Origin: Parahoeflea halophila | GTDB lineage: Bacteria > Pseudomonadota > Alphaproteobacteria > Rhizobiales > Rhizobiaceae | Length of the DNA: 64,000 nucleotides | NCBI RefSeq assembly: GCF_900220985.1 | Contig: NZ_OCPC01000001.1 | Location: 1,493,635-1,557,634 of the forward strand | Direction of reading: 5' to 3' | In this document: positions 7,908 through 16,732 of the stretch, in pieces | Position numbering within the stretch: the first letter of the stretch is position 1 | How the letters are laid out: the number at the start of each line of letters is the position of its first letter | Translations under genes and position numbers: made by a program | Notes under the pieces: generated by a model | Told to the model about the DNA's origin: nothing | The model's input: the letters and a program-made list of their open reading frames with translations, nothing else | Databases searched by the model: none

Positions 7908-8755
7908 TGCAGGGTTTTGGTGTCCATACCAGCATGTGGACCATGTCATGGGACCCTGCGGGGTGTGAGAAAGCTGTCTCGAAGGCATCCTCCTATGGCG
8001 TGGACTTCCTCGAGATCGCATTGCTCGATCCGCCATCGGTGGATGCGGAACACAGCCGCAAGACGCTTGAAGCGCACAATATGCGCTCGGTGTGTTCTCT
8101 CGGACTTCCCGAGCAGGTCTGGGCCTCTCGCAATCCCGATGGTGCGGTCGATTTTCTCAAGATCGCGCTCGACAAATGCGCCGCGATCGGCAGCGAAGCC
8201 CTGTCAGGCGTGATTTATGGCGGCATCGGCGAACGCACCGGCAAGCCGCCGACCCGGCATGAGCTGGACAATGTCGCCTCGGCGCTGACGCGGGCCGCAG
8301 CCCACGCCAGGAGCCTCGGCCTTCAGCTCGGCATAGAGCCGGTCAACCGCTACGAAACCCACCTTCTGAACACGGGCTGGCAGGCCGTCGACATGATCGA
8401 GCGGATCGGGGCGGACAACATCTTCGTTCATCTCGACACCTACCACATGAACATCGAGGAGAAAGGCATCGCCCAGGGCATCATCGATGCGCGCGAGCAC
8501 CTGAAATACATCCACCTTTCCGAATCCGACCGCGGAACCCCCGGCGCTGGCACCATTGCCTGGGACGAGATCTTCGCCGCCCTGCGCGCGGTGAATTTTC
8601 AGGGGGGATTGGCAATGGAAAGCTTTATCGACATGCCACCGGAAATCGCCTTCGGGCTTTCGGTCTGGCGTCCCGTGGCGTCCGGCGAAGCCGAAGTGAT
8701 GGAAAACGGCCTGCCGTTCCTGCGCAACAAAGCTCGGCAGTATGGATTGATTTGA
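7907..8755 (+). CDS. Ketose 3-epimerase-like TIM barrel enzyme
   Basis: A 282-residue xylose-isomerase-like TIM barrel. The four metal ligands of D-tagatose/D-psicose 3-epimerases can be placed: Glu144 (GIEPVNR), Asp177 (HLDTYH), His203 (YIHLSES) and Glu238 (AMESF). Their spacings of 33, 26 and 35 residues equal those of the Pseudomonas cichorii enzyme (152, 185, 211, 246, from memory). It should therefore epimerise or isomerise a free or phosphorylated ketose by metal-assisted proton transfer. L-erythrulose-phosphate isomerases and oxo-isoapionate decarboxylases are also barrels of this superfamily, so the exact step is open. Its ATG overlaps the SorC stop (TGATG) and its stop overlaps the E1alpha start. 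Confidence 0.85.
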   Translation: MQGFGVHTSMWTMSWDPAGCEKAVSKASSYGVDFLEIALLDPPSVDAEHSRKTLEAHNMRSVCSLGLPEQVWASRNPDGAVDFLKIALDKCAAIGSEALSGVIYGGIGERTGKPPTRHELDNVASALTRAAAHARSLGLQLGIEPVNRYETHLLNTGWQAVDMIERIGADNIFVHLDTYHMNIEEKGIAQGIIDAREHLKYIHLSESDRGTPGAGTIAWDEIFAALRAVNFQGGLAMESFIDMPPEIAFGLSVWRPVASGEAEVMENGLPFLRNKARQYGLI

Positions 8756-9792
8756 TGACTGAAAAGAACAGCATGCCCGGCAGCAATTCAGGTCTGCCGG
8801 ATCTTTATCGCCATATGCGCCGCGTGCGCACATTCGAGGAGCGCGTTGGCGAGTTGTTCGTCCGCGGCAAGTCGGCGGGGTCGATGCTGCATCTGTCCGT
8901 CGGCGAGGAAAGTGCCGCCGTGGGCGTGTGCTCGCACATGCATGACGGTGACACATTCACCACCCATCACCGCGGCCATGGCATCTTTCTCGCCCGCGGG
9001 GCGGATCCCGCACGCATGATGGCGGAAATCGCCGGCAAGGAGACCGGATATTGCCATGGCAAGGGCGGTTCTATGCACATTGCCGACATGGGGCTTGGCC
9101 ATCTGGGTGCCAACGCCATCGTCGGCGGCGGCATTCCCGCCGTGGTCGGTGCGGGCCTGGCGGCGCGCAACGGCAAGAAGGATGTCGTCTCGCTGGCCTT
9201 CTTCGGCGACGGTGCGACGGGGCAAGGCATCCTCTACGAAAGCATGAACATGGCGGCGCTGTGGAGACTGCCGGTGATGTTTGTCTGCATCAACAATCAG
9301 TACGGCATGGGCACACGCATCGACCAGGCGACAGCCAATCCGCGGCTGCATGAGCGGGCCGAGGCCTTCGGACTTGTCGCCCGCACGGTGGACGGGCTGG
9401 AGGTTGAGGAAGTGGCCGATGCCGCAGCAGAGCTGATTGCCGGCGCACGGGCCGGCAAGCCCGCGTTCCTGGCAATCGAGTGTTACCGCTTTTATGGCCA
9501 CGCCAGAAAGGACAAATCGCCCTATCGCGCCGAGGCCGAGGAAGCAGAAGGACGCAACAAGGATCCGGTCTTGCGCGCCCGCACCAAGCTCATTGAATCC
9601 GGCATCATGGCGGAAACCGATCTTGACGCCATGGATGCCGAAATCGCCCAGGAAATGGACGCCACCATCGACTTCGCCGTGTCCGGAAACGAGCCGCAGA
9701 TGAGCTCCATGTTCCGCGATGTCTACGCGCCTGAGGAAGCAGAGCCGGAACCGGTTCGCACGCGCATTGAACGTATTCTGGCGCGGCAGTAA
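8755..9792 (+). CDS. acoA: Thiamine-dependent acetoin/2-oxoacid dehydrogenase E1 alpha subunit
   Basis: A 345-residue E1alpha. The thiamine diphosphate motif runs from GDGATGQG (151-158) to CINNQYG (178-184); HHRGHG (71-76) and KGGSMH (103-108) are also diagnostic. It resembles AcoA of the acetoin dehydrogenase complex rather than pyruvate dehydrogenase. With E1beta it would cleave a 2-hydroxyketone next to the carbonyl and pass the acyl unit to the lipoyl arm of E2. Start 8755 (ATG) overlaps the previous stop by one base; a TTG one codon earlier is possible. Its location between a ketose epimerase and an FGGY kinase is unusual for acetoin catabolism and argues for a sugar-like substrate. The gene symbol denotes family, not proven function. 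Confidence 0.88.
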   Translation: MTEKNSMPGSNSGLPDLYRHMRRVRTFEERVGELFVRGKSAGSMLHLSVGEESAAVGVCSHMHDGDTFTTHHRGHGIFLARGADPARMMAEIAGKETGYCHGKGGSMHIADMGLGHLGANAIVGGGIPAVVGAGLAARNGKKDVVSLAFFGDGATGQGILYESMNMAALWRLPVMFVCINNQYGMGTRIDQATANPRLHERAEAFGLVARTVDGLEVEEVADAAAELIAGARAGKPAFLAIECYRFYGHARKDKSPYRAEAEEAEGRNKDPVLRARTKLIESGIMAETDLDAMDAEIAQEMDATIDFAVSGNEPQMSSMFRDVYAPEEAEPEPVRTRIERILARQ

Positions 9793-9797
9793 CGGGG

Positions 9798-10781
9798 ATG
9801 GCCATGATCGAGACAACCTATCGCGGTGCCTTGCGTCAGGCGCTGACGGACGCCATGCAGGAAAATGAAGCCGTCGTCATCATGGGCGAGGAAGTCGGCC
9901 GCTATGGCGGCGCCTACGGCGTGACCAAGGGATTGATCGACGAATTCGGCGAGGACCGGGTCATCGACACGCCGATTTCCGAGGCCGCGATCGTCGGCGC
10001 AGCAGTGGGCGCAGCAATGGCCGGGCTGCGGCCGGTGGCGGAGCTGATGTATGTCGATTTCATCGGCATGACCATGGACCAGCTTGCCAACCAGGCCGCC
10101 AAGATCCGCTACATGTTCGGCGGCCAGATCGGCGTGCCGATGATCTTGCGCACCCAGGGCGGCACCGGCCGCTCGGCGGGCGCACAGCACAGCCAGAGCC
10201 TGGAAGCCTATGTGATGCACACCCCGGGGCTTAGGCTCGCCATGCCGGCGACGGTCGAGGATGCCTATCACCTGCTGCGCCAGGCCATGAAGCAGCCCGA
10301 TCCGGTCGTGTTCATCGAACACAAGGGCCTCTACACGATGAAGGGCGAGCTGGACACGAGCGCCGAGCCCGCCGCCTGGGGCAAGGCGCGGGTGATGCGC
10401 GAAGGCTCCGATGTGGTCATCGTCAGCTATTCGCGCCAGCTCCATCATGCGCTTGCCGCAGCCGATACGCTGGAGAAGGAAAACGGAATTCAGGCTGCTG
10501 TTGTCGACTTGCGGACACTCAATCCGATCGACTTCGCCACCATCCGCCCGCTCGTCGAACAGGCAGGCCGGGCAATGGTCGTCTCTGAAGGCGTGATGAC
10601 AGCGGGTGTGGCGGCCGAGCTTGCGGCGCGCATCACCGAGGAATGTTTCGACTATCTCGAAGACCCGGTGGTCCGGGTGGCGGGCGAGGATATTCCGATC
10701 TCGGTGTCGCCGCTGCTCGAGAAGCACTCAGTCCCGACGCCGGAATTCATAACCGAAGTTGCAAGAATGATGCTGAAATGA
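9798..10781 (+). CDS. acoB: Thiamine-dependent acetoin/2-oxoacid dehydrogenase E1 beta subunit
   Basis: A 327-residue E1beta (transketolase-like pyrimidine-binding and C-terminal domains). Seen: YRGALRQALTDAM, GEEVGRYGGAYGVTKGL with the Glu that activates thiamine, DTPISEAAIVGAAVGAA, and the C-terminal domain with VVDLRTLNPID and VSEGVMTAGVAAELAARI. It pairs with the upstream E1alpha as a heterotetramer. GGGG lies directly before the first ATG (9798), so the in-frame ATG at 9804 may be the real start. It overlaps the E2 gene by ATGA (10778-10781). Confidence 0.9.
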   Translation: MAMIETTYRGALRQALTDAMQENEAVVIMGEEVGRYGGAYGVTKGLIDEFGEDRVIDTPISEAAIVGAAVGAAMAGLRPVAELMYVDFIGMTMDQLANQAAKIRYMFGGQIGVPMILRTQGGTGRSAGAQHSQSLEAYVMHTPGLRLAMPATVEDAYHLLRQAMKQPDPVVFIEHKGLYTMKGELDTSAEPAAWGKARVMREGSDVVIVSYSRQLHHALAAADTLEKENGIQAAVVDLRTLNPIDFATIRPLVEQAGRAMVVSEGVMTAGVAAELAARITEECFDYLEDPVVRVAGEDIPISVSPLLEKHSVPTPEFITEVARMMLK

Positions 10782-12031
10782 CCACAGTGACGCAGGTCAA
10801 GCTCCCAATGCCGCGCCTCGGCGAGACGATGGAGCAGGGAACCATATCAACCTGGCTGGTCAAGACCGGCGAAACCTTCGCGCGGGGCGACCCGCTGCTG
10901 GAGCTGGAAACCGACAAGACGCTGGTGGAATACCCCGCCCTTGGCGCTGGCAAGCTGATCGAGATGCTGGTCGGTCCCGGCGATGTCGTCGATGTCGGTG
11001 CACCGATTGCCATCATCGAAACCGCGGAGGCCTGGGATGGCATCGCCGACAGCCCAGCCAGCGAAGAACCGGCGGAAAAGGCGCCGGCTGCGAGCCTGCC
11101 GGACACCAGCTCAGATGCGGACGCGAGGCCGGAGGCCGGCCAGCGGCGGGCGACGCCGCTTGCCAGGCGGCTGGCGCGCGAGGGCGGCGTGGATCTTTCC
11201 GTTCTTCAAGGCACCGGCCGGCGCGGCCGCATCGAGGCGCGGGATGTCCGTTCCGCGATCGAGGCATCGACACACACGGACACACAGCCGGGGACGCCAG
11301 TTGCGGCGCACGCCAATGCGGCAGCCGATTCCGGCCCCGTCCTGTTCATTCACGGGTTTGCCGGCCTTGGCTCCAACTGGGAGAAGCTGCGGGCAAGGCT
11401 GCAGAAGGTAGGCTTGAAAACCGAAGCGCCGGACATGCCCGGCCATGGCCGCAACGCCGCGGAAGCCAACAGCGTCGAGGAATGTGTCGCATGGCTTGGC
11501 GACTGGCTGAGCGCGCAGGACCGGCCCGTGCATCTGGTCGGCCATTCATTCGGTGCCCATGTGGCGGCGCTGGCCGCGAACCGGACGCGCTCGAAAGTCA
11601 GCCGCCTGACCCTGGTTGCGCCTGCGGGCTGCGGCCACGACATCAATGGCGGCTTTGTCCACGGCATGGCACACACGCGCACGGCGGGTGAGCTGCTCCA
11701 CCTGCTCCGGCTGCTGGGCCCGGAAGCCTCCCGCCTGCCCGCGGATGCAGTCGGGACCATGGCCACCGAACTGGCCAAGGGTCGGCTCCAGACGCTCGCC
11801 GGGGTCATTGCGCGCGGCGATACACAGCTGATCGACACGATTGCAGCACTTGGCGCGCTGAGCGAAGATGTTCCGGTCCGGGCGATCTTCGGCAGTGCCG
11901 ACAGCATCATCGCCAAAGAACATATGTTCAACATGCCGCCACGGGTCGCATCGCACATCGTCCCCACGGGGCATATGCCGCATTGGGATGATCCAGCCCT
12001 GCTGGAAAGCTTGATCCGCGGCAGCAACTGA
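10778..12031 (+). CDS. acoC: AcoC-like E2: lipoyl domain plus alpha/beta-hydrolase acyltransferase
   Basis: A 417-residue protein with three parts. Residues 5-82 are a lipoyl domain with lipoyl-lysine Lys47 in ETDKT. Residues 124-160 (RATPLARRLAREGGVDL..GTGRRGRI) are a peripheral-subunit-binding domain. Residues 187-417 are an alpha/beta-hydrolase with the nucleophile elbow GHSFG (Ser257) and a late His399 in PTGHMPHW. This is the AcoC layout, where the hydrolase fold replaces the chloramphenicol-acetyltransferase-like core and moves the acyl group to CoA. The start at 10778 follows the overlap with E1beta; longer versions read into that gene. No E3 (dihydrolipoamide dehydrogenase) is encoded in the window, so E3 must be shared from elsewhere. 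Confidence 0.9.
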   Translation: MTTVTQVKLPMPRLGETMEQGTISTWLVKTGETFARGDPLLELETDKTLVEYPALGAGKLIEMLVGPGDVVDVGAPIAIIETAEAWDGIADSPASEEPAEKAPAASLPDTSSDADARPEAGQRRATPLARRLAREGGVDLSVLQGTGRRGRIEARDVRSAIEASTHTDTQPGTPVAAHANAAADSGPVLFIHGFAGLGSNWEKLRARLQKVGLKTEAPDMPGHGRNAAEANSVEECVAWLGDWLSAQDRPVHLVGHSFGAHVAALAANRTRSKVSRLTLVAPAGCGHDINGGFVHGMAHTRTAGELLHLLRLLGPEASRLPADAVGTMATELAKGRLQTLAGVIARGDTQLIDTIAALGALSEDVPVRAIFGSADSIIAKEHMFNMPPRVASHIVPTGHMPHWDDPALLESLIRGSN

Positions 12032-12060
12032 CACGGCAGCGAACCATCGGGAGGGAAAAG

Positions 12061-13554
12061 ATGGCCTATTTTCTGGCAGCCGACGGCGGCACCGAAAGCC
12101 TGCGGGCACGCATCTACGATCTGCAGGGAAACTGTGTCGCCTCTCATGCCGAACCCTATGAAACCGTTTTCTCTGCCGGGACCCGGGCCGAGCAACGGCC
12201 TGAAGACTGGTGGACGAGCCTGTGCAAGGCAACGCGCGCCTGCATGGCCGAATCCGGACTGAAGCCCGACCAGATCGAAGCCATGGCCTATGCGACCACC
12301 AGCTGTACCGTCGTCGCACTGGATGACGACGGCAATCCGCTCAGGCCTGCGCTCTTGTGGATGGATGTCCGCGCGTCGAGTGAGGCCGAGGCGGTGCTGG
12401 CGACGGGCGATGACCGGCTCAAGCTCAACAGCAATGGCCGCGGACCGGTGTCCGCCGAGTGGATGATCCCCAAGGCCTTGTGGATCAAGCGCAACGAGCC
12501 AGAGATCTACGACAAGGCGGCGACCATCTGCGAATACCAGGACTACCTGACGCTTCGGCTGACCGGCGAACGCTGCGCGGCGCTCAACAATGCCGGTCTG
12601 CGCTGGCACTATGCCAATCGCGACGGTGGCTGGGCGAAATCACTGGTTACGGCGCTCGGCATGCCGGACCTGATCGAGAAATGGCCATCGCGGGTTGCCG
12701 CACCCGGTGAAGTAGTCGGCAATCTCACCGCCCAGGCCGCAGAAGCGCTGGGCCTGACCACTGCGACAAAACTGGTGCAGGGCGGCGCCGACGCATTGAT
12801 CGGCATGATCGGGCTCGGGGTCGCCAGGCCAGGGCAATTGTGCCTGATAACCGGCTCTTCGCACCTGCAGTTCGGCGTCACCGAAAAGCCGTTCCACGCC
12901 GAAGGCATGTGGGGCGCCTATGCCGACATCGTCTATCCGGATCTCTACATCGTCGAAGGCGGCCAGACATCGACAGGCTCGATCATCAACTGGCTGAAGC
13001 GGTTTACCGGCGGCGAGCTGGATTTCGAAGCCCTCAATCAGAAAGCGGCGCTGCTGCCGCCGGGATCGGAAGGTCTCGTCATCCAGGACCACTTCCAGGG
13101 CAACCGGACGCCCTATACCGACGCCCTGTCGCGCGGCGCGGTCACCGGTCTCACGCTGGCGCATGAACCGCACCACGTGTTCCGCGCCATCATGGAGGGC
13201 ATCTCCTTTGGCACCCGGACCATCCTCGATGCCTTTTCCAGAGGCGGGTACCAAGCCACAGAGATGGTGGCCGGTGGCGGCGCGACCAACTCGGCCCTGT
13301 GGATGCAGATCCATGCCGACACCGCCGGAATTCCGGTTCGCATTCCAGCCTCGGCGGACGGTCCGTCCCTGGGCTCGGCCATTCTCGCGGCCCACGGGGC
13401 CGGGCATTTTGCGACGATTGACGAAGGCATCCAGGCCATGGTCAAGCCCGGACGGCTTGTCGAACCGGACCCGGCCGCGATGCGCGCCTATGACGAGATC
13501 TACCAGAAATATCTGGCGCTTTATCCCGCGCTCAAGGGTGCGCTCGAGGGCTGA
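12061..13554 (+). CDS. FGGY-family carbohydrate kinase
   Basis: A 497-residue FGGY kinase of normal length. N-terminal FGGY domain: LAADGGTESLRARIYDL phosphate loop near residues 5-21 and LLWMDVRASSEAE around residue 99. C-terminal domain: VQGGADALIGMIGLG near residue 240, the GSSHLQFG segment, and VAGGGATNSALWMQIHADTAG near residue 402 that binds ATP. It has AGGAGG-like GGGAGGG upstream of its ATG. The family phosphorylates pentuloses, tetritols, glycerol or, as LsrK, autoinducer-2; overall it looks closer to ribulokinase/erythritol-kinase types than to LsrK. It ends the SorC-led operon and probably makes the phosphorylated inducer of the SorC protein. Confidence 0.9.
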   Translation: MAYFLAADGGTESLRARIYDLQGNCVASHAEPYETVFSAGTRAEQRPEDWWTSLCKATRACMAESGLKPDQIEAMAYATTSCTVVALDDDGNPLRPALLWMDVRASSEAEAVLATGDDRLKLNSNGRGPVSAEWMIPKALWIKRNEPEIYDKAATICEYQDYLTLRLTGERCAALNNAGLRWHYANRDGGWAKSLVTALGMPDLIEKWPSRVAAPGEVVGNLTAQAAEALGLTTATKLVQGGADALIGMIGLGVARPGQLCLITGSSHLQFGVTEKPFHAEGMWGAYADIVYPDLYIVEGGQTSTGSIINWLKRFTGGELDFEALNQKAALLPPGSEGLVIQDHFQGNRTPYTDALSRGAVTGLTLAHEPHHVFRAIMEGISFGTRTILDAFSRGGYQATEMVAGGGATNSALWMQIHADTAGIPVRIPASADGPSLGSAILAAHGAGHFATIDEGIQAMVKPGRLVEPDPAAMRAYDEIYQKYLALYPALKGALEG

Positions 13555-13624
13555 TTTCGCATGATCGCCGCATGGGCCACCGGCACGCGTCGGCGGCTTT
13601 TCCGGCGCCGCAGGGTCACTCAGC

Positions 13625-14539
13625 TTATGGCACCTGCGCGCCGGTGGCTGTGACATAGAGCGCGTAGAGCGACCGGGTCGCCGTGATGAACAGGCGGTTG
13701 CGTTTGGGGCCGCCGAAACACAGATTGGCCACGGTTTGCGGCACCTTGATCTTGCCCAGCAGCCGGCCGGCCGGATCGAAGCAATGCACACCGTCGCCGG
13801 CGCTTGACCACAAATTACCATTGGTATCGGTACGGATACCGTCCGGGATTCCATTGTCGATCAGGCAGAAGACGCGGCCGTTTTCGAGCCGCTTGCCCTC
13901 TGCGACGTCGAACACACGGATATGCCGCGGCAGGCTGTCATCATGGCTTGCAGCGGAATCCGCCACGTAGAGAAGGCTTTCGTCCGGCGAGAAGGCAAGG
14001 CCGTTGGGCTGGATGAAATCCGTGGCAACGGCGGACAGGTCGCCTGTCTCCGGGTCAAGCCGGAAGACGTTTTGCGCCTGCTGCTCCGGGTCCGCACGAT
14101 AGCCCTCATAGTCGGACAGGATCCCGTAGGTGGGATCGGTGAACCAGATCGTGCCGTCGGACTTGACCACCACGTCATTGGGGGAGTTGAGCCGGGCGCC
14201 CTCGAAACGGTCGGCGAGCACGGTGATCGCGCCGTCGATTTCCGTGCGGGTAACGCGGCGCGTGCCATGCTCGCAGGAGACGAGCCTTCCCTGACGGTCG
14301 CGGGTGTGGCCATTGACGAAATTCGAGGGTTGCCGGTAGGCCGACACCCCGCCATCGGGCGTCCACCGCAACATGCGCTGATTGGGAATATCGCTCCACA
14401 GCAGCTGGTTGGCGTCATTGAACCAGACCGGACCTTCGGCCCAGCGGCAGCCGGAATAGAGTTCGTCGAGATGGGCGCTCGTGACGATCAGGTGCCGGAA
14501 GCGCGGATCGTGAATTTCGTAGATGCTGGTCTCTGCCAT
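13625..14539 (-). CDS. SMP-30/gluconolactonase family lactonase
   Basis: A 304-residue six-bladed beta-propeller lactonase of the SMP-30/regucalcin family, which hydrolyses sugar lactones with one divalent metal. Metal-site segments are visible: Glu35 in CRWAEGPVWF, the Asn of RLNSPNDVVV, and the Asp-bearing IPDGIRTDTNGNLW. Start 14539 (MAETSIYEIHD) is chosen because upstream in-frame sequence is the antisense of a permease and not propeller-like; the ribosome site is weak. It lies 14 bases after a truncated sugar permease, so it was the last gene of a second sugar ABC operon whose front part is gone. It converges on the FGGY kinase. Confidence 0.88.
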   Translation of the reverse strand: MAETSIYEIHDPRFRHLIVTSAHLDELYSGCRWAEGPVWFNDANQLLWSDIPNQRMLRWTPDGGVSAYRQPSNFVNGHTRDRQGRLVSCEHGTRRVTRTEIDGAITVLADRFEGARLNSPNDVVVKSDGTIWFTDPTYGILSDYEGYRADPEQQAQNVFRLDPETGDLSAVATDFIQPNGLAFSPDESLLYVADSAASHDDSLPRHIRVFDVAEGKRLENGRVFCLIDNGIPDGIRTDTNGNLWSSAGDGVHCFDPAGRLLGKIKVPQTVANLCFGGPKRNRLFITATRSLYALYVTATGAQVP

Positions 14540-14553
14540 GGCAAGGGTCCCGT

Positions 14554-15075
14554 TTACTGCATGCCCGACCGGCGGCCGCCGGCGAGCATGATGACGCTGA
14601 TGATGATGAGGTCGGTCATGATAAGCCGGATACCGGCACCGATCCCGTTGGTGTTTAGCATGGAGACGACCAGGAACATGAACAGCGATGCGCTCCAGAT
14701 GCCCGGCACGTTGGAATCGCCGCCCGCCACCGACGTTCCGCCGATCATCACGACGGCGATCGACATGAGAAGATACTCCGCCCCCATGTTCAGCGCCGAA
14801 CCACCGGAGAAGCAGGTCAGCAGATAGCCGGCCACCGCGGCAAGCACGGCGCAAAGCAGGTATGTGACGAAGCGTGTGCCGTCAACCGGGATGCCCGACA
14901 TGCGCGCAGCCGACATGCTCTGGCCGATCGCCGAGATCCAGCGACCATCGACCGATTTTTCCAGAAGCACCCAGGCCAGCACCGAAATGCAAAGCGCGAT
15001 CAGCGCCACATTGGGCACCCCGAACAGGCTCGAAGTGGTGAACTCCGCCAGCCAGGACGGCGGCTTGACCCGCAG
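14554..15075 (-). pseudogene. Sugar ABC permease, N-terminal half deleted
   Basis: The frame reads back from 14554 to a stop at 15076-15078, giving about 173 codons. They correspond to the C-terminal half of a CUT2 permease: ISAIGQSMSAARMSGIPV, SGGSALNMGAEYLLMSIAVV and MIGGTSVAGGDSNVPGIW are typical of residues 160-290 of a protein that normally has about 320. Homology fades near 15064. The first possible start in frame is a GTG at 15018, which would leave only about 154 residues and four or five membrane helices. It is therefore a deletion remnant and not a working channel. Confidence 0.8.
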
Positions 15076-15385
15076 TCAGAGGCTTGGGCCCGAACACGAT
15101 ACCGACAGGCGCCTGGCACTCACCGCTGCCCGGCACCGGCGAGGCCGGGTCCGCGACGACACCCCGCGCTCGGCTATCCTGTGGGAAGCGTCGCCTCAAC
15201 GGGTCTGTCATTTCAAATTTTGGCTGTCCCACAAGCCGAATGCTCCAGCCAGGGCAGAGAGTAAAGCCGTTAACCCGATTCGAGCGCCCACAGTGCCAGG
15301 ACCGGAAAGGCAGGACAGTCAAACAGACCGGATCGATCTCAGACAGGTGCTGCAACCGCCTTCTGGGCTTCGGTCCGGCTCTGCC
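15076..15385. other. 310-bp junction region without a recognisable gene
   Basis: This stretch separates the truncated permease from the TRAP permease. Open frames exist on both strands, but none has a ribosome site or recognisable domain. Its base composition is patchier than that of its neighbours (AT-rich around 15206-15225). It is probably the scar of the deletion that removed the front of the permease operon. No inverted repeats typical of an IS end were seen. Confidence 0.5.
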
Positions 15386-16732
15386 TCATTGCGACAGGTA
15401 GGCGGGCAGCCACAGCGTGATGTCGGGCCAGAGGATGACCGTCGCCAGCCCGACCAGCTGCAGGACCACAAAGGGAATGATGCCGCGATAGATGGTGCCT
15501 ATGCCGACGCCTTCGGGGGCAATGCCTCGCAGGTAGAACAAGGCATAGCCAAACGGCGGGGTCAGAAACGAAGTCTGCAAGTTGACCGACAGGGCAACGG
15601 CAAACCAGATCAGCGTCTGTTCCGGGGTCAGGCCGAAATCGAGCGCGGCGACAATCGGCGCGACGATGGGGACGACCACCAGGGTGATCTCCACCCATTC
15701 CAGGAAGAAGCCGAGAACGAACACCAGCAGCATGATCGTCAGAAGTACCAAATAGGGCCGCTCGCCATGCACGGAAAAGGCGTCGATGATCATCTGGTCG
15801 CCGCCGAGCTTGCGGAAAATGACGCTGAAGATGGTGGCGCCGATCATCACGAAGATGATCATCGCCGTGGTCTTGGTGGTGTCGAGCAGGGCGCTGGCGA
15901 AACCGGCAAGGTCGAGCTGTCGGGAGAGCATCGCCAGGATCATGGCGCCGGCAGCGCCGATCGCCGCCGATTCGGTCGGGGTGGCGACGCCGGTGACGAT
16001 GGTGCCGAGCACCGAGACAATCAGGATGATTGGCGCGAGCAGGTCGCGGGTCAGGTCGAGCACCACTTTCCACAACGGATCGGTACCGGCCTGCTCGCGC
16101 GAGGCGGGCATGCGCGAGGGCTGGAACAGGGCCACGAAGATCAGATAGGCGAGATAAAGGCTTCCCAGCAGCAGACCCGGCCCGACGGCGGCCATGAAAA
16201 GATCCCCGACCGAGACCCGCATCTGGTCGCCCAACACGATCAGCATGATGCTTGGCGGTATCAGGATTCCCAGGGTGCCGCTGGCGGCGATGAGCCCGGT
16301 GGAGATTTTCGGATCGTAGCCGTTCTTGAGCATTGTCGGCAGCGCCATCATGCCCATCAGGACAACGGAAGCGCCGATGATGCCGGTCGAGGCCGCCATG
16401 ACGATGCCGATGATCGCAACCGCGAAGGCATAGCCGCCGGGCATGCCGCGAAACAGCGCCGCCAGCGAGCGCAGCAAGCGTTGCGCGACGCCGGAACGTT
16501 CCAGCATCAGGCCCATGAAGACGAACAGCGGAATCGCGATCAACAGCCAGTTGGTCAAGACGCCCGAATAGATGCGCGACACGCCCAGCGACAGAAACAG
16601 CATCGGCACGTCGCCGAAAAAAGCAAAGATCAGGCCGATCCCGGCGAGCACGAAGGCAACCGAATATCCGGTGAAAATGCCGGCCATCAGCCCGACGAGC
16701 ATCAGGATCGGCAGCAGGTAGGCGTCAGTCAT
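15386..16732 (-). CDS. dctM: TRAP transporter large permease (DctM)
   Basis: About 448 residues with 12-14 hydrophobic segments, the ion-coupled translocator of a tripartite TRAP importer. Typical DctM patterns: LTNWLLIAIPLFVFMGLMLERSG, GIIGASVVLMGMMALPTML, LIAASGTLGILIPPSIMLIV and GVATPTESAAIGAAGA. Start 16732 (ATGACTGA) overlaps the small-permease stop by 8 bases; a GTG four codons upstream is possible. It belongs to the leftward DctP-DctQ-DctM set of cassette A. Confidence 0.93.
   Translation of the reverse strand: MTDAYLLPILMLVGLMAGIFTGYSVAFVLAGIGLIFAFFGDVPMLFLSLGVSRIYSGVLTNWLLIAIPLFVFMGLMLERSGVAQRLLRSLAALFRGMPGGYAFAVAIIGIVMAASTGIIGASVVLMGMMALPTMLKNGYDPKISTGLIAASGTLGILIPPSIMLIVLGDQMRVSVGDLFMAAVGPGLLLGSLYLAYLIFVALFQPSRMPASREQAGTDPLWKVVLDLTRDLLAPIILIVSVLGTIVTGVATPTESAAIGAAGAMILAMLSRQLDLAGFASALLDTTKTTAMIIFVMIGATIFSVIFRKLGGDQMIIDAFSVHGERPYLVLLTIMLLVFVLGFFLEWVEITLVVVPIVAPIVAALDFGLTPEQTLIWFAVALSVNLQTSFLTPPFGYALFYLRGIAPEGVGIGTIYRGIIPFVVLQLVGLATVILWPDITLWLPAYLSQ

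Noticed and set aside
498..13554. A true autoinducer-2 (lsr) uptake locus.
   Set aside because: Receptor ligand residues are not conserved, LsrF/LsrG are missing and the FGGY kinase is not closest to LsrK by eye. Kept only as an architectural parallel.
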